48,350 nt of DNA from Clostridium sp. AM33-3 (GTDB taxonomy: Bacteria; Bacillota; Clostridia; Lachnospirales; Lachnospiraceae): the NCBI RefSeq assembly GCF_003480315.1, contig NZ_QUIV01000022.1:1-48350 (forward strand). The letters are read 5' to 3'. Made by a program: the position numbers and the translations under genes. Under the pieces are notes generated by a model that had not been told where the DNA came from, did no database searches, and saw only the letters and a list, made by a program, of their open reading frames with translations. Below are positions 39,619 to 48,350 of the stretch, piece by piece (the stretch's first letter is position 1; each line of letters starts with the position of its first letter).

Positions 39619-41031
39619 ATGAACTGTAAAAGATATTTTACAGGTGCTCTGGCTGCCTTTATGGTAGCCAGTAGTGCTTTTATGGCTTATGCTGAGGGAC
39701 CGGTGGCCAATGGAGCTGACCCGGCAGGACTTACATCAGCACCGGGAACAGGAAATGAGACGGCAGGTGTAGCAGCGGCAGAAACCACCGCGCCGGCATC
39801 GGCAGCAGAAACACAGGGCAGTACATCCCAGATTGTAACAGTCGGAGAAAATACTTCTGCCGGAACCGTGAATGCCGGGGAAGGCGAAGTCTTGGCAGGA
39901 AATACCATAACCGCAGGAGGACTGGCCGGACCAGCAGCAGTCGGTGCTTCAGGAACCATCACAGTGGGAAGCGGCATGACCTCAGGCGCGTTTTCCGGTC
40001 CCGGAGGTGTTTCGGCTTCATCTGGCATAACAATTCCGGCTGTCGTCGGAGCGGGAGATATCTCTTTCGCCGGTCAGCTGACGGATCCGATCGTAAAAGT
40101 TACAGACAAATACAGCTATGACCAGATGAGCCGTGATATCAGCAGCCTGAAATCGCGCTACGGCAGCCATTTGCAGGTGAAGACCATCGGGACCAGCCTG
40201 GATGGAAGAAGTCTTTATGAGATGATTATTGGCAGTCCGAACGCATCCAGGCAGATCCTGATCCATGCAGGTATTCACGCACGGGAATATATGACACCTC
40301 TCCTCGTCATGAAACAGGCAGAACATCTTCTGGCTTTTTATGACAGCGGAAGCTATCAGGGACGAAAGCTTTCGGATATCCTTGCGGGAGTAGCCATTCA
40401 TATTGTGCCGATGGTCAATCCGGATGGGATTACCATCAGCCAGTTTGGAGTGTCTGCCCTTCGTTCCGCAGATCTGCGCCAGATTGTCAACCAGTGTTAT
40501 GCGCAGGACCAGGCAGACGGACGTACTACCCAGAGCTTTGAGCGCTATCAGGCTTTGTGGAAGGCCAATGGACGCGGTGTGGACCTAAACCAGAATTTCC
40601 CGGCTCTGTGGGACTCCATTACCACCGGACCTTCCCATGCTTCCTATGCAAATTACAAGGGAACCAGCGTACTTTCTGAGCCGGAGAGCAAGGCCCTTGC
40701 CAATCTGGCTAATTCCGCAAACTGGACGATGACCATCAGCTATCACAGTATGGGCAATCTGGTGTACTGGGATTTCGCCGGAAATAAGGTTGTGGAACAG
40801 TCCAAAGCGCTTGCTGAGCTGGTAACCGGCATTACCGGATACCGTATCAATAGAAGCAGCGGCAAAGGCGGATTCAAAGATTATGTCCAGATCAAAGACA
40901 GCCCGATCCCGAGCCTGACCATTGAGGTGGGAAGTGTGGCCTGCCCGATGCCGGTCAGTGAATTCGGTAATGTCTGGAACAGCAACCAGTCCATTCTGGC
41001 AGCACTTGCGGCTTATGCAGCAGATCATTAA
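39619..41031 (+). CDS. Secreted M14-family zinc carboxypeptidase with Ala/Gly/Thr-rich spacer
   Basis: The 470-residue protein has a signal peptide (cleavage near AYA at 23-25) and a low-complexity Ala/Gly/Thr segment (about 28-145). An M14 domain follows, with zinc ligands H220 and E223 (GIHAREYMTP) and H376 (SYHSMG), and the general base E436 (TIEVGS). The substrate-binding NR pair of carboxypeptidase A (VDLNRNF) reads VDLNQNF (N324, Q325), so C-terminal carboxylate recognition may differ. Peptidoglycan peptides are a possible substrate in this family. It starts 3 bases after pnp with no good Shine-Dalgarno, so translation may be coupled. A terminator follows. Confidence 0.9.
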   Translation: MNCKRYFTGALAAFMVASSAFMAYAEGPVANGADPAGLTSAPGTGNETAGVAAAETTAPASAAETQGSTSQIVTVGENTSAGTVNAGEGEVLAGNTITAGGLAGPAAVGASGTITVGSGMTSGAFSGPGGVSASSGITIPAVVGAGDISFAGQLTDPIVKVTDKYSYDQMSRDISSLKSRYGSHLQVKTIGTSLDGRSLYEMIIGSPNASRQILIHAGIHAREYMTPLLVMKQAEHLLAFYDSGSYQGRKLSDILAGVAIHIVPMVNPDGITISQFGVSALRSADLRQIVNQCYAQDQADGRTTQSFERYQALWKANGRGVDLNQNFPALWDSITTGPSHASYANYKGTSVLSEPESKALANLANSANWTMTISYHSMGNLVYWDFAGNKVVEQSKALAELVTGITGYRINRSSGKGGFKDYVQIKDSPIPSLTIEVGSVACPMPVSEFGNVWNSNQSILAALAAYAADH

Positions 41032-41056
41032 CAAAAATTGAACAAAATTCGTTGAG

Positions 41057-41090
41057 AATGCCCGTCACGGTACTTGTGACGGGCATTTTT
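41057..41090 (+). terminator. Terminator of the M14 carboxypeptidase gene
   Basis: A perfect 12-bp stem, AATGCCCGTCAC (41057-41068) with GTGACGGGCATT (41076-41087), and a T-run. Confidence 0.88.
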
Positions 41091-41131
41091 ACATGCTATT
41101 TACCCAAAAATTACCTAAATTTTAAAATCGG

Positions 41132-41161
41132 TTGAAAATGGAAGAAGCGGTATGGTATGAT
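41132..41161 (+). promoter_or_regulatory. Sigma-A-type promoter of the Na/Pi cotransporter gene
   Basis: TTGAAA (41132-41137), an 18-base spacer and TATGAT (41156-41161). Confidence 0.5.
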
Positions 41162-41222
41162 TAAACTGTTTGCGGACTGAAGAGAATAGAGAGAAAAGAG
41201 TACGCGAGACGAGGAGGAGAGT

Positions 41223-42896
41223 ATGTCAATCAGCGACATTTCAAACGGGTTTGGTTTCCTGGGCGGTCTTGGTATGTTCCTTTACGGCATGAATATCATG
41301 GCGGACGGTATGCAGAAGACAGCAGGAAGCAAGATGAGCAGTTTTCTTGGGATGCTTACCAACAACCGGTTCCTGGCGGTTGCATTGGGCGCATTGATCA
41401 CAGCGATCATCCAGTCCAGTGGAGCCACAACGGTCATGGTAGTCGGTTTTGTAAGTGCAGGTGTATTGAACTTGTCCCAGGCGGTCGGCGTGATCATGGG
41501 TGCTAACATTGGTACCACCATCACCGCATGGATCGTATCCATGAGCCAGCTGGGTGATGCCTTTGAGGTTATGAAACCAGGCTTTTATGCACCGGCTATC
41601 ATCGGTATTGGCGCACTGCTGCTAGTTTTTGCCAAGAGTCAGAAAAAGAAGACCATTGGTGAGATCATGATCGGTCTGGGCCTTTTGTTTATTGGTCTTG
41701 ATTTTATGTCAGGGTCGATCAATCCCTACACGGATGCACCGATTTTTGCGAAAGCCTTTGAAATATTAGGAGGCAATCCGCTTCTGGGCATGATCATCGG
41801 TGCGCTGGTTACCGCGCTTCTGCAGAGTTCTTCTGCTTCTGTTGGTATCCTGCAGACTTTGGCCATGAACGGCATTGTAACCACAAATGCGGCTATCTAT
41901 ATTACACTGGGCCAGAATATTGGTTCCTGTGTGACTGCCATGCTTTCCAGTATGGGCGGATCCCGCACGGCCAAGCGTGCGGCTGTCATGCATCTGACCT
42001 TTAACGTCATTGGTGCGATTGTGTTCGGATCGATCGGATTTATCTTTTTCAGCCTGCGTCCGGCCTTTGCGGCCTCCAATATTAACGCAGTGCAGATTTC
42101 CATCTTCCACACGATTTTCAACCTGTCTATGACCACATTACTGTTCCCGTTCGCGGATGTGCTGGTTAAGATTTCCGGCATGGTTGTGAAGGAGAAGGCG
42201 GAGGAGGAGCCGGTAGCAGAGGATGCGGAAACTGCTGCCACCCTCAAACATCTGGACGAGCGTATCTTTGAGTCTCCTGCATTTGCGGTGGAGACAGCAG
42301 CCCTTGAGGTTGTCCATATGGGCCAGATCACCTATGAGAATGTGGTCCGTGCCATTGATTCGGTCCTGACTGTAAACTCCGATGAGGTGGAAACGGTATT
42401 CAAGACCGAGCAGACCATCAATAATATGGAGAAGATGCTGACCGAGTACCTTATTAAGGTAGATAACCTTTCCCTGACTGAGAAACAAAAGAAAGTTGTA
42501 AACAACCTGTTCTACAGTGTCAGCGATATCGAGCGTATTGGTGACCATGCGGAAAACCTGGCGGAGCAGGCACAGTACATGGTTGAGCACGGACTTCAGT
42601 TTTCCACTACCGGTATGGATGACTTAAAGTCCATCAGCGACAGTGTGTTAAAATCCTTCCAGTATGCCATCGATGCCAGACAGAACGGCAATATGGAGGC
42701 TGTGCGCAAGGTCAGCCAGTATGAGGACGATGTCGACAGCCAGGAAGAGGAGCTTCGTGAGAAGCACATTGAGCGTCTTTCGGCGGGAGAGTGCAAGGCT
42801 TCCGCAGGCGTGGTATTCCTGGATATCATCAGCAACCTGGAACGAGTATCCGATCATGCCTACAATCTGGCAGGCTATGTCAAGGACGAGATGTAG
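41223..42896 (+). CDS. Na+/phosphate cotransporter family protein with PhoU-like domain
   Basis: The 557-residue protein has two Na/Pi cotransporter repeats with QSSGATTVMVVGFVSAGVLNLSQAVGVIMGANIGTTITAW and the matching LLQSSSASVGILQTLAMNGI...GQNIGSCVTAML, the QSS motifs of the SLC34/NptA family. A C-terminal PhoU-like helical domain (about 345-557) contains NNLFYSVSDIERIGDHAENLAEQ and ISNLERVSDHAYNLA. It probably imports phosphate with sodium, with the PhoU part regulating it. The gene is monocistronic. Confidence 0.94.
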   Translation: MSISDISNGFGFLGGLGMFLYGMNIMADGMQKTAGSKMSSFLGMLTNNRFLAVALGALITAIIQSSGATTVMVVGFVSAGVLNLSQAVGVIMGANIGTTITAWIVSMSQLGDAFEVMKPGFYAPAIIGIGALLLVFAKSQKKKTIGEIMIGLGLLFIGLDFMSGSINPYTDAPIFAKAFEILGGNPLLGMIIGALVTALLQSSSASVGILQTLAMNGIVTTNAAIYITLGQNIGSCVTAMLSSMGGSRTAKRAAVMHLTFNVIGAIVFGSIGFIFFSLRPAFAASNINAVQISIFHTIFNLSMTTLLFPFADVLVKISGMVVKEKAEEEPVAEDAETAATLKHLDERIFESPAFAVETAALEVVHMGQITYENVVRAIDSVLTVNSDEVETVFKTEQTINNMEKMLTEYLIKVDNLSLTEKQKKVVNNLFYSVSDIERIGDHAENLAEQAQYMVEHGLQFSTTGMDDLKSISDSVLKSFQYAIDARQNGNMEAVRKVSQYEDDVDSQEEELREKHIERLSAGECKASAGVVFLDIISNLERVSDHAYNLAGYVKDEM

Positions 42897-42962
42897 TAAT
42901 TGACATAATTGTGAACAGAATGACATGTTCTGCATGGATTCTGTATACAAAGCACAAAAAGA

Positions 42963-42996
42963 AGCCCTTTGGAGCATACCTCCGGAGGGCTCCTTT
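42963..42996 (+). terminator. Probable terminator after the Na/Pi gene
   Basis: AGCCCT (42963-42968) and GGAG (42971-42974) pair with CTCC (42980-42983) and AGGGCT (42986-42991), with an internal loop. The tail CCTTTGAC is a poor T-run. Confidence 0.5.
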
Positions 42997-43031
42997 GACA
43001 AAAACAAGACGATAATCAACGGGTTTTTGTC
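42997..43031. repeat. Inverted repeat upstream of the gapA promoter
   Basis: GACAAAAAC (42997-43005) and GTTTTTGTC (43023-43031) are exact inverse complements, 17 bases apart, ending 19 bases before the gapA -35. It could be an operator or a second, weak terminator. Confidence 0.5.
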
Positions 43032-43049
43032 ATTATGGTAAAAAAAGGC

Positions 43050-43078
43050 TTGCTATTTTGCAGGTTATTAGGTACAAT
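43050..43078 (+). promoter_or_regulatory. Sigma-A promoter of gapA
   Basis: TTGCTA (43050-43055), an ideal 17-base spacer and TACAAT (43073-43078), 63 bases before the gapA start. Confidence 0.65.
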
Positions 43079-43141
43079 AAGAGCAAGGTTGATGACTTTT
43101 TAACAATCATCATATTTTTAACAATCTAGGAGGAATGAATC

Positions 43142-44173
43142 ATGGCAGTTAAAGTAGCAATCAATGGTTTTGGTCGTATCGGCCGTCTGGCATTCAGACA
43201 GATGTTTGGCGCAGAGGGTTATGAAGTAGTAGCAATCAACGACTTAACCGATCCGAAGATGTTAGCTCACTTATTAAAATACGATACCGCACAGGGCGGA
43301 TACGCAGGTCACATCGGTGAGGGCAAGCACACTGTAGAGGCTGGCGAGGATTCCATCACTGTAGACGGCAAGAAGATCACCATCTACAAAGAGGCTAAGG
43401 CTGCTGACCTTCCGTGGGGCGAGATTGGCGTAGACGTAGTATTAGAGTGTACTGGTTTCTACACCTCCAAAGAAAAAGCACAGGCTCACATTGATGCAGG
43501 CGCAAAGAAGGTAGTTATCTCCGCTCCGGCAGGCAACGACTTAAAGACTATCGTCTACAGTGTAAACGAGAATACTCTGACTGCAGATGATACCATCATT
43601 TCTGCAGCATCCTGCACCACCAACTGCTTAGCACCTATGGCAAAGGCTCTGAATGACTACGCTCCGATCCAGTCCGGTATCATGAGCACCATTCACGCTT
43701 ACACCGGCGACCAGATGATCCTGGACGGCCCGCACAGAAAAGGTGATTTAAGAAGAGCAAGAGCAGGCGCTGCAAACATCGTTCCGAACTCCACCGGTGC
43801 TGCAAAAGCAATCGGTCTTGTTATTCCGGAGTTAAACGGCAAACTCATTGGTTCCGCACAGCGTGTTCCGGTACCGACCGGTTCTACCACCATCTTAACC
43901 GCAGTTGTTAAGAAAGCCGGTGTTACCAAAGAGGACATCAATGCAGCTATGAAGGCAGCAGCTAGCGAGTCCTTCGGTTACAACGAGGATCCGATCGTTT
44001 CTTCCGATGTTATCGGCATGAGATATGGTTCTCTGTTTGATGCAACCCAGACCATGGTGGCTCAGATCGCAGATGATCTGTACGAGGTTCAGGTTGTTTC
44101 ATGGTATGACAACGAGAACTCCTACACCAGCCAGATGGTTCGCACCATTAAGTACTTCGCAGAGCTGGCATAA
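43142..44173 (+). CDS. gapA: Glyceraldehyde-3-phosphate dehydrogenase (NAD-dependent)
   Basis: The 343-residue protein has the Rossmann start [14 protein letters not shown], the catalytic Cys in [15 protein letters not shown], the phosphate-binding [22 protein letters not shown], and the end [20 protein letters not shown]. It oxidises glyceraldehyde 3-phosphate to 1,3-bisphosphoglycerate. AGGAGG precedes the start. Codon use is strongly biased (many TTA Leu codons), consistent with high expression. It is followed by pgk and tpiA; no cggR-type regulator gene is upstream. Confidence 0.98.
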   Translation: MAVKVAINGFGRIGRLAFRQMFGAEGYEVVAINDLTDPKMLAHLLKYDTAQGGYAGHIGEGKHTVEAGEDSITVDGKKITIYKEAKAADLPWGEIGVDVVLECTGFYTSKEKAQAHIDAGAKKVVISAPAGNDLKTIVYSVNENTLTADDTIISAASCTTNCLAPMAKALNDYAPIQSGIMSTIHAYTGDQMILDGPHRKGDLRRARAGAANIVPNSTGAAKAIGLVIPELNGKLIGSAQRVPVPTGSTTILTAVVKKAGVTKEDINAAMKAAASESFGYNEDPIVSSDVIGMRYGSLFDATQTMVAQIADDLYEVQVVSWYDNENSYTSQMVRTIKYFAELA

Positions 44174-44198
44174 GTGTAAAACTTACAAAAGACTCCAT

Positions 44199-44231
44199 AA
44201 GGGTCCGGTCACGTGTGGACCGGGCCCTTTT
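44199..44231 (+). terminator. Terminator or attenuator between gapA and pgk
   Basis: A 12-bp stem with one G-U, AAGGGTCCGGTC (44199-44210) with GACCGGGCCCTT (44218-44229), and only a short TTTTC tail, so read-through into pgk is likely. Confidence 0.7.
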
Positions 44232-44272
44232 CTGTACAATTATTATGTAAATGTGGAAAGGGGATAACCTCT

Positions 44273-45496
44273 ATGTTAAACAAAAAAAGTGTTGATGATC
44301 TGAAAAATTTAAAAGGAAAAAGAGTTCTCGTTCGCTGTGATTTCAATGTACCGTTAAAAAACGGCGTCATCACCGATGAGACCCGTATCGTGGCTGCATT
44401 GCCGACCATTCAGAAGCTGATCAGTGAAGGTGCAAAAGTCATTCTCTGTTCCCATCTGGGCAAAGTGAAGAATGGCCCGAACGAGGGTGAGTCCCTGGCT
44501 CCGGTTGCAGTACGCCTGTCCGAGAAGCTGGGTAAGGATGTAGTATTTGTAGCAGATTACAATGTAACCGGTGAGGCAGCTACAAAGGCAGTTGAGGCTA
44601 TGAAAGACGGTGATGTTGTTCTGCTTCAGAATACCCGTTTCCGCGGCGCAGAGGAGACCAAGAACGGAGAGCAGTTTAGTAAAGAGCTGGCTGACCTGGC
44701 AGATGACTATGTATGCGATGCATTCGGTTCTTCCCACAGAGCTCATGCTTCCGTTGAGGGCGTAACCAAATTCATCACTGCAAAGGGAGGCACCAACGCA
44801 GTTGGTTACCTGATGCAGAAAGAAATCGATTTCCTGGGCAACGCAGTAGAAAATCCGGTAAGACCGTTTGTAGCGATCCTGGGCGGAGCAAAGGTAGCAG
44901 ACAAGTTAAACGTAATCTCCAATCTGCTTGAAAAATGTGACACCCTCATTATCGGCGGCGGCATGGCATTCACCTTCTTAAAAGCAGAGGGCAAAGAGAT
45001 TGGTAAGTCCCTGGTAGACGATACCAAGTTAGATTACTGCAAGGAGATGCTTGAGAAGGCTGAGAAGCTTGGCAAGAAGTTACTGCTTCCGGTAGACGCA
45101 GCAGTAGCAGCATCCTTCCCGGACCCGATCGACGCACCGATCGAGGTTCAGAATGTAGCGGCAGACCAGATCCCGGCAGATCAGATGGGCCTGGATATCG
45201 GTACTGAGACCGCAAAACTGTATGCAGAGGCTGTTAAGAGTGCCAAAACGGTTGTATGGAACGGACCGATGGGCGTATTCGAGAACCCGACTTTGGCAGC
45301 AGGTACCATTGCGGTAGCAAAAGCACTGGCAGAGACCGACGCAACCACCATCATCGGCGGTGGTGATTCCGCAGCAGCAGTGAACCAGCTCGGCTTTGCT
45401 GATAAGATGAGTCACATTTCCACCGGCGGCGGCGCATCCCTGGAGTTCTTAGAGGGAAAATCTCTTCCGGGCGTAGCAGCAGCAGATGATAAGTAA
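44273..45496 (+). CDS. pgk: Phosphoglycerate kinase
   Basis: The 407-residue protein has [11 protein letters not shown], the [18 protein letters not shown] block, [43 protein letters not shown] and the C-terminal [34 protein letters not shown]. It makes ATP from 1,3-bisphosphoglycerate. ATG 44273 follows GGAAAGGGG; an in-frame extension upstream reads through the hairpin at 44199-44231 and is rejected. Confidence 0.98.
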   Translation: MLNKKSVDDLKNLKGKRVLVRCDFNVPLKNGVITDETRIVAALPTIQKLISEGAKVILCSHLGKVKNGPNEGESLAPVAVRLSEKLGKDVVFVADYNVTGEAATKAVEAMKDGDVVLLQNTRFRGAEETKNGEQFSKELADLADDYVCDAFGSSHRAHASVEGVTKFITAKGGTNAVGYLMQKEIDFLGNAVENPVRPFVAILGGAKVADKLNVISNLLEKCDTLIIGGGMAFTFLKAEGKEIGKSLVDDTKLDYCKEMLEKAEKLGKKLLLPVDAAVAASFPDPIDAPIEVQNVAADQIPADQMGLDIGTETAKLYAEAVKSAKTVVWNGPMGVFENPTLAAGTIAVAKALAETDATTIIGGGDSAAAVNQLGFADKMSHISTGGGASLEFLEGKSLPGVAAADDK

Positions 45497-45582
45497 GCAC
45501 TTAAGTGAGAACAAGCCGCAGGCGCAGCTTCGAGCTTAGTAAGGGGAAGTTTCCATAAGTAAACATTGAGGAGGAACTCAAA

Positions 45583-46335
45583 ATGTCCAGAAAAAAAATT
45601 ATCGCAGGCAACTGGAAGATGAACATGACACCTTCTGAGGCAGTTGCCCTGATCAATACGTTAAAACCACTTGTACAGAACGATGAGGTTGATGTTCTGC
45701 TCTGCGTTCCGGCTATCGACATCATCCCGGCTATGGAAGCAGCAAAGGGAACCAACATCCAGATCGGTGCCGAGAATATGTACTTCGAGGAAAAAGGCGC
45801 CTACACCGGCGAAATTTCTCCGAATATGCTGGTGGATGCAGGTGTAAAATATGTGATCATCGGTCACTCTGAGAGAAGAGAGTATTTCGCAGAGACCAAC
45901 GAAACTGTAAATAAGAAAGTTCTTAAAGCATTTGAGCACGGTATTACCCCGATCATCTGCTGTGGTGAGAGTCTGACTCAGAGAGAGCAGGGCATTACCA
46001 TCGACTGGATCCGTCAGCAGATCAAGATTGCCTTCTTAAACGTAACCGCAGATCAGGCAAAGACCGCAGTCATCGCATATGAGCCGATTTGGGCGATCGG
46101 AACCGGAAAAGTAGCTACGACCGAGCAGGCACAGGAAGTATGTGCAGCCATCCGCGCATGCATTGGCGAGATCTACGATGAGGCAACCGCAGCAGCTATC
46201 CGTATCCAGTATGGCGGTTCCGTATCTGCTGCAAGTGCACCGGAGCTGTTTGCACAGGCAGATATCGATGGCGGCCTGGTTGGTGGTGCGTCCCTGAAAC
46301 CGGATTTCGGCGCAATTGTGAATTATAACAAATAG
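45583..46335 (+). CDS. tpiA: Triosephosphate isomerase
   Basis: The 250-residue TIM barrel has IAGNWKMNM (catalytic Lys), [11 protein letters not shown] (catalytic His), [15 protein letters not shown] (catalytic Glu), and [31 protein letters not shown]. It interconverts DHAP and glyceraldehyde 3-phosphate. AGGAGGA precedes the start. The 86 bases after pgk show no terminator, so gapA-pgk-tpiA is probably one unit. gpmI and eno are not in the window. Confidence 0.98.
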   Translation: MSRKKIIAGNWKMNMTPSEAVALINTLKPLVQNDEVDVLLCVPAIDIIPAMEAAKGTNIQIGAENMYFEEKGAYTGEISPNMLVDAGVKYVIIGHSERREYFAETNETVNKKVLKAFEHGITPIICCGESLTQREQGITIDWIRQQIKIAFLNVTADQAKTAVIAYEPIWAIGTGKVATTEQAQEVCAAIRACIGEIYDEATAAAIRIQYGGSVSAASAPELFAQADIDGGLVGGASLKPDFGAIVNYNK

Positions 46336-46412
46336 AATGCCGTAAAGGGATTGTTAAGGAATTCCATCTGGTATTTCAAAAACTATACACGCTAATCTTT
46401 TTAGTGTAAAAT

Positions 46413-46446
46413 AAATGGGAACGGATTTTTTCCGCTCCCATTTTTT
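46413..46446 (+). terminator. Terminator of tpiA
   Basis: AAATGGGA and CGGA (46413-46425) pair with TCCG and TCCCATTT (46431-46443), with one internal mismatch; a T-run follows. A second small hairpin, ACAC/CTAA with TTAGTGT (46387-46407), precedes it. Confidence 0.8.
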
Positions 46447-46465
46447 GACCTTCGGGGGAAGTATC

Positions 46466-47611
46466 ATGAGTGAAACAGTAAAACAGAAAAGCAACAGAGA
46501 AAAACAGAAAAAAACAGAAAAAGAACATTTAGATATGAAAAAAGTCATTCTGCATAATGTGTCGGTAACGCTTCTGATCATGGGAATCTCTACTGTTATG
46601 GCACAGGCCTTTTTCCATTTCAGCAGGAACTCTACCAGTGTGGCAATTATCTATGTGCTGGCGGTCATGCTGGTGGCACGTTATACCACCGGTTACATTA
46701 CCGGCATCATTACCTCATTGTTTGGCGTGTTTTTTGTAAACTATGTATTTACTTATCCATATATGAATTTTAATTTTTCCCTGGATGGATATCCGGTAAC
46801 TTTTATTGGCATGATGCTGGTATCTTCGATTACCAGTACTACAACAACTCGTTTTAAGAAGCAGAGCAAGCTTCTGAATCAGCGGGAGAAAATGCTGGTG
46901 GAGGCTGAGAAGGAGACTATGCGGGCAAATCTGCTGCGGGCGGTATCTCATGATCTGAGAACTCCGTTAACCAGCATTATCGGTTTGGCAGACACAGCGC
47001 TGAGTGACAGCCCGAAACTGACGGAAGAAAAGCGCAGGGAGCTTTTAGCGGGAATCCGGGAGGATGCCAACTGGCTGTTAAATATGGTAGAAAACCTGTT
47101 ATCTGTGACCAGGATCCGGGTGGAAGATACCCATGTGAATACTTCGCCGGAGCCTCTTGAGGAGGTGGTGGCAGAGGCTGTGCAGCGTTTCCGCAAGCGT
47201 CTTCCGCAGGGAAAGGTGGATGTGAGAGTTCCGGATGAATTTCTGATGGTACCGATGGATGCGACCCTGATTGAACAGGTGATCATCAATCTTCTGGAAA
47301 ATGCAGTATATCATTCCGGAACGGATGAACCAATTGAGTTTTATGTAGAAAAGAGAAATGATTGTGTGGCCTTTCATATCCGGGACTACGGAAAAGGAAT
47401 CGATCCGGAACGCCTGAAAACGATTTTTGACGGTGCGGGAATTGAACCAAACGCGAGTGGCGATTCCCATAAGGGAATGGGAATTGGCCTGACCATCTGC
47501 AAGACGATTATCAATGCCCATAACGGAACCATTGAGGCAGCAAACCGTTTAAAAGGTGCTGAATTTATTTTTACATTACCATTAGAAGAGGATGAAGAAT
47601 ATGACAAATAA
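46466..47611 (+). CDS. KdpD-like sensor histidine kinase lacking the N-terminal sensor domains
   Basis: The 381-residue protein has a charged N-terminus, three to four membrane helices (about 27-125) of the DUF4118 type found in KdpD, a HisKA domain with H162 in AVSHDLRTPL, and an ATPase domain (IINLLENAVYHS, IRDYGKGIDPE, GMGIGLTICKTII). The KdpD and universal-stress domains that precede DUF4118 in full KdpD (about 900 residues) are absent. ATG 46466 follows GGGGGAAG. The response regulator gene overlaps its end. No kdpFABC is visible, so the signal may not be potassium. Confidence 0.9.
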   Translation: MSETVKQKSNREKQKKTEKEHLDMKKVILHNVSVTLLIMGISTVMAQAFFHFSRNSTSVAIIYVLAVMLVARYTTGYITGIITSLFGVFFVNYVFTYPYMNFNFSLDGYPVTFIGMMLVSSITSTTTTRFKKQSKLLNQREKMLVEAEKETMRANLLRAVSHDLRTPLTSIIGLADTALSDSPKLTEEKRRELLAGIREDANWLLNMVENLLSVTRIRVEDTHVNTSPEPLEEVVAEAVQRFRKRLPQGKVDVRVPDEFLMVPMDATLIEQVIINLLENAVYHSGTDEPIEFYVEKRNDCVAFHIRDYGKGIDPERLKTIFDGAGIEPNASGDSHKGMGIGLTICKTIINAHNGTIEAANRLKGAEFIFTLPLEEDEEYDK

Positions 47612-48296
47612 ACAGGTGATTCTGATCATTGAGGATGAGAAAAATATTGGAAATTACATTGAAACGATCGTGATATCAAATGGTTACAAGGCTCTGCGTG
47701 CCATGAATGGGATGTCCGGACTTTCTCTGTGTACTTCTCATCATCCGGATCTGATCCTTCTGGATCTGGGTCTGCCGGATATTGACGGAGGTGAGGTCCT
47801 TGAGCGTGTGAGAGGCTTTTCGGCAGTTCCGGTTATTGTGATTTCAGCCAGAACCCAGGAGGGAGAAAAAGTCCAGGCACTTGACAAGGGAGCAGATGAT
47901 TACATAACAAAGCCGTTCGGATCTGAAGAACTTCTGGCCCGTATCCGTACTGCTCTGCGGCACAGTGCTCAGGTTGCAAGTACCGGGCCGCGCGAGACAG
48001 TTTATTCCCGGGATGGCTTGGTCATCGATTTTGACAAACGGGTGGTAATGTTAAATGGAGAAGATATCCATCTGACCCAGATTGAGTATAAGCTAGTATC
48101 CCTGCTTGCAAAGAATGCAGGAAAAGTACTGACCTATGATTTTATCCTGAAGGAAATCTGGGGACCGTATGCTGATACCGATAACCAGATTCTTCGCGTA
48201 AATATGGCCAATATCCGCCGAAAACTGGAAAGCAACCCGGCAGAGCCGCATTATATTTTCACAGAGATCGGAGTAGGATACCGGATGAAGGAATAA
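47601..48296 (+). CDS. KdpE-like OmpR-family response regulator
   Basis: The 231-residue protein has a receiver domain (IIEDEKN, phospho-acceptor D55 in LLDLGLPD, ISART, YITKPFGS) and a winged helix (LTQIEYKLVSLLAKNAGKVLTYDFILKEIWG, NQILRVNMANIRRKLE, EIGVGYRMKE) of the KdpE type. ATG 47601 lies 8 bases after GAGGA and inside the kinase gene, so the two are co-translated. ATG 47592 is an alternative. The 54 bases after it hold no recognisable feature before the window ends. Confidence 0.93.
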   Translation: MTNKQVILIIEDEKNIGNYIETIVISNGYKALRAMNGMSGLSLCTSHHPDLILLDLGLPDIDGGEVLERVRGFSAVPVIVISARTQEGEKVQALDKGADDYITKPFGSEELLARIRTALRHSAQVASTGPRETVYSRDGLVIDFDKRVVMLNGEDIHLTQIEYKLVSLLAKNAGKVLTYDFILKEIWGPYADTDNQILRVNMANIRRKLESNPAEPHYIFTEIGVGYRMKE

Positions 48297-48350
48297 AAAT
48301 ATTGAGACGGAACCACTAAAAGGTCCGAAGTTCCGGAAACCGCGTACAGA

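Noticed and set aside
39700..40055. Repeat array in the M14 gene
   Set aside because: The Ala/Gly/Thr-rich stretch is low-complexity protein-coding sequence without regular repeat units or spacers.
44213..44272. Extended pgk start
   Set aside because: The extension reads through the gapA-pgk hairpin and has no ribosome-binding site; ATG 44273 has one and matches the family N-terminus.
1..48350. CRISPR arrays, insertion sequences, phage genes, tRNA or rRNA
   Set aside because: I saw no direct-repeat arrays, transposase motifs, terminal inverted repeats, cloverleaf candidates or rRNA-like blocks anywhere in the window.
48297..48350. Gene or terminator at the right edge
   Set aside because: Only 54 bases, with a TTCCGGAA palindrome but no complete hairpin or start signal; too short to call.

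Overview
The window is about 48 kb of a spore-forming Clostridia chromosome, most likely Lachnospiraceae. The reasons are moderate GC, strong AGGAGG ribosome-binding sites with frequent TTG/GTG starts, a complete spoIIIA operon, spoIVB, spo0A, and a gene order that closely follows the Bacillus spoIIIA-nusB-xseAB-ispA-dxs-tlyA-argR-recN-spoIVB-spo0A block. There are no insertion sequences, phage genes, tRNA/rRNA genes or CRISPR arrays. Apart from one short three-gene insertion this is core chromosome. No stretch longer than about 250 bases lacks a gene.

Layout. 0.1-2.8 kb: an iron-sulfur themed divergent pair, with a DUF134-NifX fusion on the minus strand and a two-gene SufC/SufB-like minimal system on the plus strand. 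2.9-3.9 kb: a zinc-ribbon membrane protein. 4.0-8.1 kb: a methionine/C1 module (metF, a separate MetH activation-domain gene, and metH without that domain). 8.2-14.6 kb: secreted and envelope genes (a GH25-like protein with altered active site, a ComEA-like protein, a choline-binding-type protein) around an operon of orphan response regulator, HxxxD acyltransferase, HSL-type esterase and rlmH. 14.7-19.9 kb: spoIIIAA-AH, the mother-cell half of the feeding channel. 20.0-23.5 kb: an Asp23 protein, then an NhaD/ArsB-like transporter, a cytidylate-kinase-like protein and a YdcZ-type permease. 23.7-34.7 kb: nusB, xseAB, ispA, dxs, tlyA, nadK, argR, recN, spoIVB and spo0A. 34.9-36.8 kb: glgA and a YuiD-family protein. 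37.0-41.0 kb: rpsO, pnp and a secreted M14 carboxypeptidase. 41.2-42.9 kb: a Na/Pi cotransporter with PhoU domain. 43.1-46.3 kb: gapA, pgk and tpiA. 46.5-48.3 kb: a shortened KdpD-like kinase with a KdpE-like regulator.

The most interesting non-coding signal is a recurring nested architecture. At 8.13-8.20 kb and 14.66-14.71 kb, a strong terminator hairpin carries the next gene's Shine-Dalgarno in its 3' arm, while a candidate promoter sits so that its -35 overlaps the 5' arm and its -10 lies in the loop. Transcripts from that promoter would lack the 5' arm and present a free ribosome-binding site. Read-through transcripts would be terminated and have the site masked. In front of spoIIIAA the nested promoter resembles a sigma-E promoter. 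A related arrangement with a sigma-G-like -10 lies between recN and spoIVB. Other items worth checking are the dual-start DUF134-NifX gene with a perfect 14-bp operator-like palindrome, the sufC leader with competing hairpins, and the GH25 protein lacking two conserved acidic residues. All family calls come from reading translated sequence and motifs. No database search was run.
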